This document shows, in pieces, positions 50,568 through 53,147 of a stretch of 53,147 bases of DNA (position 1 is the stretch's first letter; the number at the start of each line of letters is the position of its first letter). The notes under the pieces are model-generated. The model was not told the DNA's origin. It searched no databases and saw nothing but the letters and a program-made list of their open reading frames with translations. The position numbers and the translations under genes are program-made. This DNA comes from JBCDCE01 sp039182515 (GTDB lineage Bacteria; Pseudomonadota; Alphaproteobacteria; Rhodobacterales; Rhodobacteraceae): NCBI GenBank assembly GCA_039182515.1, contig JBCDCE010000025.1, forward strand, positions 1-53,147, given 5' to 3'.

Positions 50568-50867
50568 CTAGCGCTTTGATCTGCGCTTGCCGGGAACTTT
50601 GCTCGCAAAGGAGGGCGGTCGCTTGGCAACCCAAGCTGCGAATTTGGCAAGGCGCGGATGCGCGCGCAGTTTTTCGATCGTAGAGTAGTCGCGTGCAAGC
50701 TCCGCTTCTGTGAGCGTCGCGTGGATTTCTTTATGGCAGATGTGATGCAGCAAAACCGTTGGGCCGCCTTTGCCCCCTTTGAGTTTTGGGATCAGATGAT
50801 GCGCGCTTTGCGGGCAGTCCGGCGGGATCGGTCGGCCACATAAAGGGCATTCGGGGATGTCTGTCAT
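50568..50867 (-). CDS. Small HNH-type endonuclease domain protein
   Basis: 99 residues. A CxxC pair near the N-terminus (CPLCGRP) and the HNH core AHHLIPKLKGGKGG ... LLHHICHKEIHATLTEAEL with the His-His, the LL..C.H pattern. Such solitary small HNH proteins are widespread in alphaproteobacteria, without a restriction partner; role unknown, perhaps DNA repair or phage-related. The C-terminal tail is basic (GKRRSKR). Convergent or adjacent genes show no methyltransferase. Confidence 0.85.
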   Translation of the reverse strand: MTDIPECPLCGRPIPPDCPQSAHHLIPKLKGGKGGPTVLLHHICHKEIHATLTEAELARDYSTIEKLRAHPRLAKFAAWVAKRPPSFASKVPGKRRSKR

Positions 50868-50931
50868 GAGGCCCTTGGTTTCCTATACACTGGACGGTAA
50901 GGGTAGCTGAACTTCTCGAGAGACAAGCACC

Positions 50932-52248
50932 ATGGATTTAGAATCCCTCCCTCCCTTTGTTCAAACTGGTTTGGATTATGCTTTGCAAGGCTGGGATCTT
51001 GCAAAGGGCTGGCTCTTGTCGCCCGCGGCCTGGTCACAGTTTGGGCTCTTGGTGGTGGCTTATGTCCTTGCCGTAGTCATTTCTCGTAAGCTTAACCCTT
51101 TCCTGCAACGCATCCTAACCCCCAAAGAAACAGCCCAAGGGTATTTGGCGACGGGCATGCGCTTTTTGCTGCGCTTTTTGCCTCTAACCCTGCCGTTGTT
51201 GGCCTTTGCGTTTTTGGGCGCAGGCGAGCAAGCAACACGTGCCATTTTTGGCTCCGGCGAAGTCATCGCTTTCGGTAAGCGGGTCTTTTTGTTCCTCGCG
51301 GCGCGGACGTTCGTGCGTGATGTGATCACGGATGGCTTCCTCAAGTTGTTGGGCAAGTACATTTTGATGCCCATTGCGGCGATCTATGCGCTGGGCCTTC
51401 TCGATCTTGTGGTCGAACAACTTAATGCGTTGACCCTAACATTGGGCAATATCAGCTTCTCGGCCATGTCTTTGGTACGCGGGGTCATTGCGGGGTCGAT
51501 CTTGTTCTGGCTCGGGCGGTGGTCCAACGATCAATCTGCGACCTACATTGCCGAACAAGATATGAAGCCAGCCACACGTGAGCTGGCGACAAAAGCCGCT
51601 GAGATTACAATTTTTGGAGCCGCTTTCCTGATGTTGATGAACATCATGGGCATCAACCTCTCAGCTTTGGCTGTTTTGGGTGGTGCAATTGGTGTTGGCC
51701 TCGGGTTTGGCCTGCAAAAGATTGCTTCAAACTTTATCTCAGGGATCATCTTGCTCTTAGAAGGGCAGGCCACCGTGGGCGACTATGTGGAGCTCGATGG
51801 GGGCGAAGCTGGCACGATTGTTAAGATGCTTGCCCGTGCGGCAATTCTCGAGACCTTCGATGGGCGCTGGATCGTGGTGCCAAACGAAGACTTCATCATC
51901 ACCCGGGTTGTGAATTATTCCGATAGTGGATCGGCCAATCGCTACGAGTGCCCGTTCTCGGTAAGCTATGACACGGATATCAACCTTGTTCCCGCGATTA
52001 TCGAGGCCGCTGTCGCGACGCACCCAGATGTGCTCGACAAACCCGAGCCGCCCGATTGTGAGTTGCGGGGCTTTGGCGATAGCGGCGTGGATTTTGCCGT
52101 TGAATTTTGGGTGAACGGGTTGGACGACGGGAAAAACAAGTTCACGTCTGACGTTAATTTTTTGATCTGGAATGCGTTGAAAGACAACAATATCGAGATC
52201 CCATTCCCACAGCGTGTTGTGCATCTTAAAGGGCAAGAGCCCGCGTGA
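50932..52248 (+). CDS. MscS-family mechanosensitive channel
   Basis: 438 residues. Five or so membrane segments in the first 270 residues, then the pore helix rich in Gly and Ala (VLGGAIGVGLGFGLQKIASNF) and SGIILLLEGQATVGDYVEL, the beta domain IVVPNEDFIITRVVNYS and the C-terminal alpha/beta part. This is the signature of MscS channels that open on membrane tension in hypo-osmotic shock. Larger than E. coli MscS (286) owing to extra N-terminal helices. Its stop overlaps the GTG start of the flavoprotein as GTGA. Confidence 0.92.
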   Translation: MDLESLPPFVQTGLDYALQGWDLAKGWLLSPAAWSQFGLLVVAYVLAVVISRKLNPFLQRILTPKETAQGYLATGMRFLLRFLPLTLPLLAFAFLGAGEQATRAIFGSGEVIAFGKRVFLFLAARTFVRDVITDGFLKLLGKYILMPIAAIYALGLLDLVVEQLNALTLTLGNISFSAMSLVRGVIAGSILFWLGRWSNDQSATYIAEQDMKPATRELATKAAEITIFGAAFLMLMNIMGINLSALAVLGGAIGVGLGFGLQKIASNFISGIILLLEGQATVGDYVELDGGEAGTIVKMLARAAILETFDGRWIVVPNEDFIITRVVNYSDSGSANRYECPFSVSYDTDINLVPAIIEAAVATHPDVLDKPEPPDCELRGFGDSGVDFAVEFWVNGLDDGKNKFTSDVNFLIWNALKDNNIEIPFPQRVVHLKGQEPA

Positions 52249-53147
52249 GGCGTGTCTGTGTTGTGGGGGCCGGACCTGCTGGCCTCATGGCGGCAGAAGT
52301 GCTGGCGGATGCTGGATGTGACGTCCAGGTAATGGAGGCCAAGCCTTCCGTGGGGCGTAAGTTTCTTATGGCCGGGAAGTCTGGGCTTAACCTCACCAAG
52401 CAAGTGACACCTCAAGTGCTAAAGGATGCCTACGGTGGATCTGTAGACCTAGACGCCTGGCTTGCGGAGTTTGGGGTCGAAGAGGTTTGTACATGGGCGC
52501 AAAACCTTGGCCAGGAGATCTTTGTCGGCAGTTCTGGCCGTGTTTTCCCTAAAGCCATGAAGGCCTCGCCTTTGCTACGAGCTTGGCTCAAGCGCTTGGC
52601 GCGCAAAGGTGTGACGATCAACACGCGCGCGCGTTTGGTTTCATTGGATCCTCTGGAATTTGAGGCGCCCGAGGGCGCGCAGTCACCTCATGCAGACGCA
52701 ATTATCTTGGCTTTGGGTGGGGGGAGCTGGTCGAAGCTCGGATCTGACGGTCTTTGGACTAAAGAAGCCTTAGCCCATGTTCCAACCGAACCCTTTGGCC
52801 CCGTGAATGTGGCTTTGCGCGTGGCGTGGTCGCCTCACATGACCCCGCATTTTGGGATGCCTTTGAAGGCCATAACGCTCAAAGCGGGCGGGCGCGATGT
52901 AACGGCGGAAGCGGTGATCACAAAAGACGGGCTTGAAGGCGGTGGAATTTACGAGGTTTCGAAAGAGGTTGTTTCCGGGGCGGCTTTGCATCTGGATTTG
53001 ATGCCGGATTGGAGCGCGGATCGCCTAAATGAAGTTTTGGCCAAGCGGGGCAAACAAAGCTGGGGAACGTTTCTTCGCAAAGCACTTCGCTGGGGACCGG
53101 TGAAGCAGGGACTTTTCATGGAGTTGGCCCGCCCTATCCCCGACAAC
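52245..53147 (+). CDS. BaiN/HI0933-like NAD(P)/FAD-dependent oxidoreductase (TIGR03862 type), 3' end outside window
   Basis: 301 codons visible, open to the last base. N-terminal FAD-binding dinucleotide motif VVGAGPAGLMAAEVL followed by the family signature RKFLMAGKSGLNLTK, then GQEIFVGSSGRVFPKAMKA and ALGGGSWSKLGSDG. These belong to the HI0933/BaiN family, in the subgroup known as TIGR03862. Functions are largely unknown. GTG 52245 overlaps the MscS stop. About 100 residues at the C-terminus lie beyond the window. Confidence 0.85.
   Translation, partial: MRRVCVVGAGPAGLMAAEVLADAGCDVQVMEAKPSVGRKFLMAGKSGLNLTKQVTPQVLKDAYGGSVDLDAWLAEFGVEEVCTWAQNLGQEIFVGSSGRVFPKAMKASPLLRAWLKRLARKGVTINTRARLVSLDPLEFEAPEGAQSPHADAIILALGGGSWSKLGSDGLWTKEALAHVPTEPFGPVNVALRVAWSPHMTPHFGMPLKAITLKAGGRDVTAEAVITKDGLEGGGIYEVSKEVVSGAALHLDLMPDWSADRLNEVLAKRGKQSWGTFLRKALRWGPVKQGLFMELARPIPDN

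Noticed and set aside
1..53147. CRISPR array, rRNA operon or intact insertion sequence
   Set aside because: I saw no spaced repeat array, no rRNA-like sequence and no transposase with terminal inverted repeats.

Overview
The window looks like chromosomal DNA of a marine alphaproteobacterium of the Rhodobacterales (Roseobacter-type). This rests on a CcrM-type GANTC methyltransferase with clustered GANTC sites in its promoter, the order lpxK - Kdo transferase - DUF4170 - inositol-phosphatase-like - PmbA, a TRAP/TAXI transporter, AlkB, and several small proteins I associate with that order. The assignment is inferred from gene content; no rRNA is present.

Region by region. (1) 1-5.3 kb: the AT-rich 3' part of an HlyD-like secretion adaptor, then a tightly overlapping minus-strand operon (LacI-type regulator, GT2, LAB_N protein, GT39, PP-type phosphatase), probably for envelope glycan or lipid modification. 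(2) 5.45-10.26 kb: a tRNA-Arg(CCT) whose last 16 bases are repeated directly at 10249-10264. The 4.7 kb between is a small integrated element in decay: a tyrosine-recombinase remnant joined to a truncated Rep-like gene, an RHH-like protein, an XRE regulator, a secreted polysaccharide-lyase-like protein and two unknown genes. (3) 10.3-18.3 kb: a complete protocatechuate 4,5-cleavage pathway in two divergent arms around a LysR regulator with two HTH domains (ligI-galD-ligK-galB to the left; a DUF1932 protein-ligA-ligB-ligC to the right), followed by a TauE/SafE permease. (4) 19-36 kb: a large cluster with a sulfate-ester theme: FGly-type sulfatase, two paralogous alkylsulfatase-like MBL enzymes, an arylsulfotransferase-like propeller, a TAXI-TRAP uptake system, plus aldehyde dehydrogenase, GST, two SDRs and an aldo/keto reductase, with a divergent GntR regulator and an inverted pair of palindromes between. 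A P450-reductase pair here is a pseudogene scar with two nonsense codons and a deletion junction. (5) 36-53 kb: mostly core genes: rnhB, ccrM, alkB, a frameshifted mutY, a DUF721/DciA-like gene, dsbA-like, lpxK, waaA-like, DUF4170, a CysQ-like phosphatase, pmbA-like, SDR, enoyl-CoA hydratase, RraA-like, HNH, MscS, and the start of a BaiN/HI0933-like flavoprotein.

Working together: regions 3 and 4 read as one catabolic neighbourhood. An organic anion, possibly a sulfated aromatic or phenylpropanoid, would be imported by TAXI-TRAP, desulfated, oxidised to an aromatic acid, and passed to protocatechuate ring cleavage ending in pyruvate and oxaloacetate. The ring-cleavage pathway is well supported; the sulfated substrate is inference. 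Broken genes (int, P450, reductase, mutY) suggest ongoing gene loss, although the mutY frameshift could also be a sequencing error.
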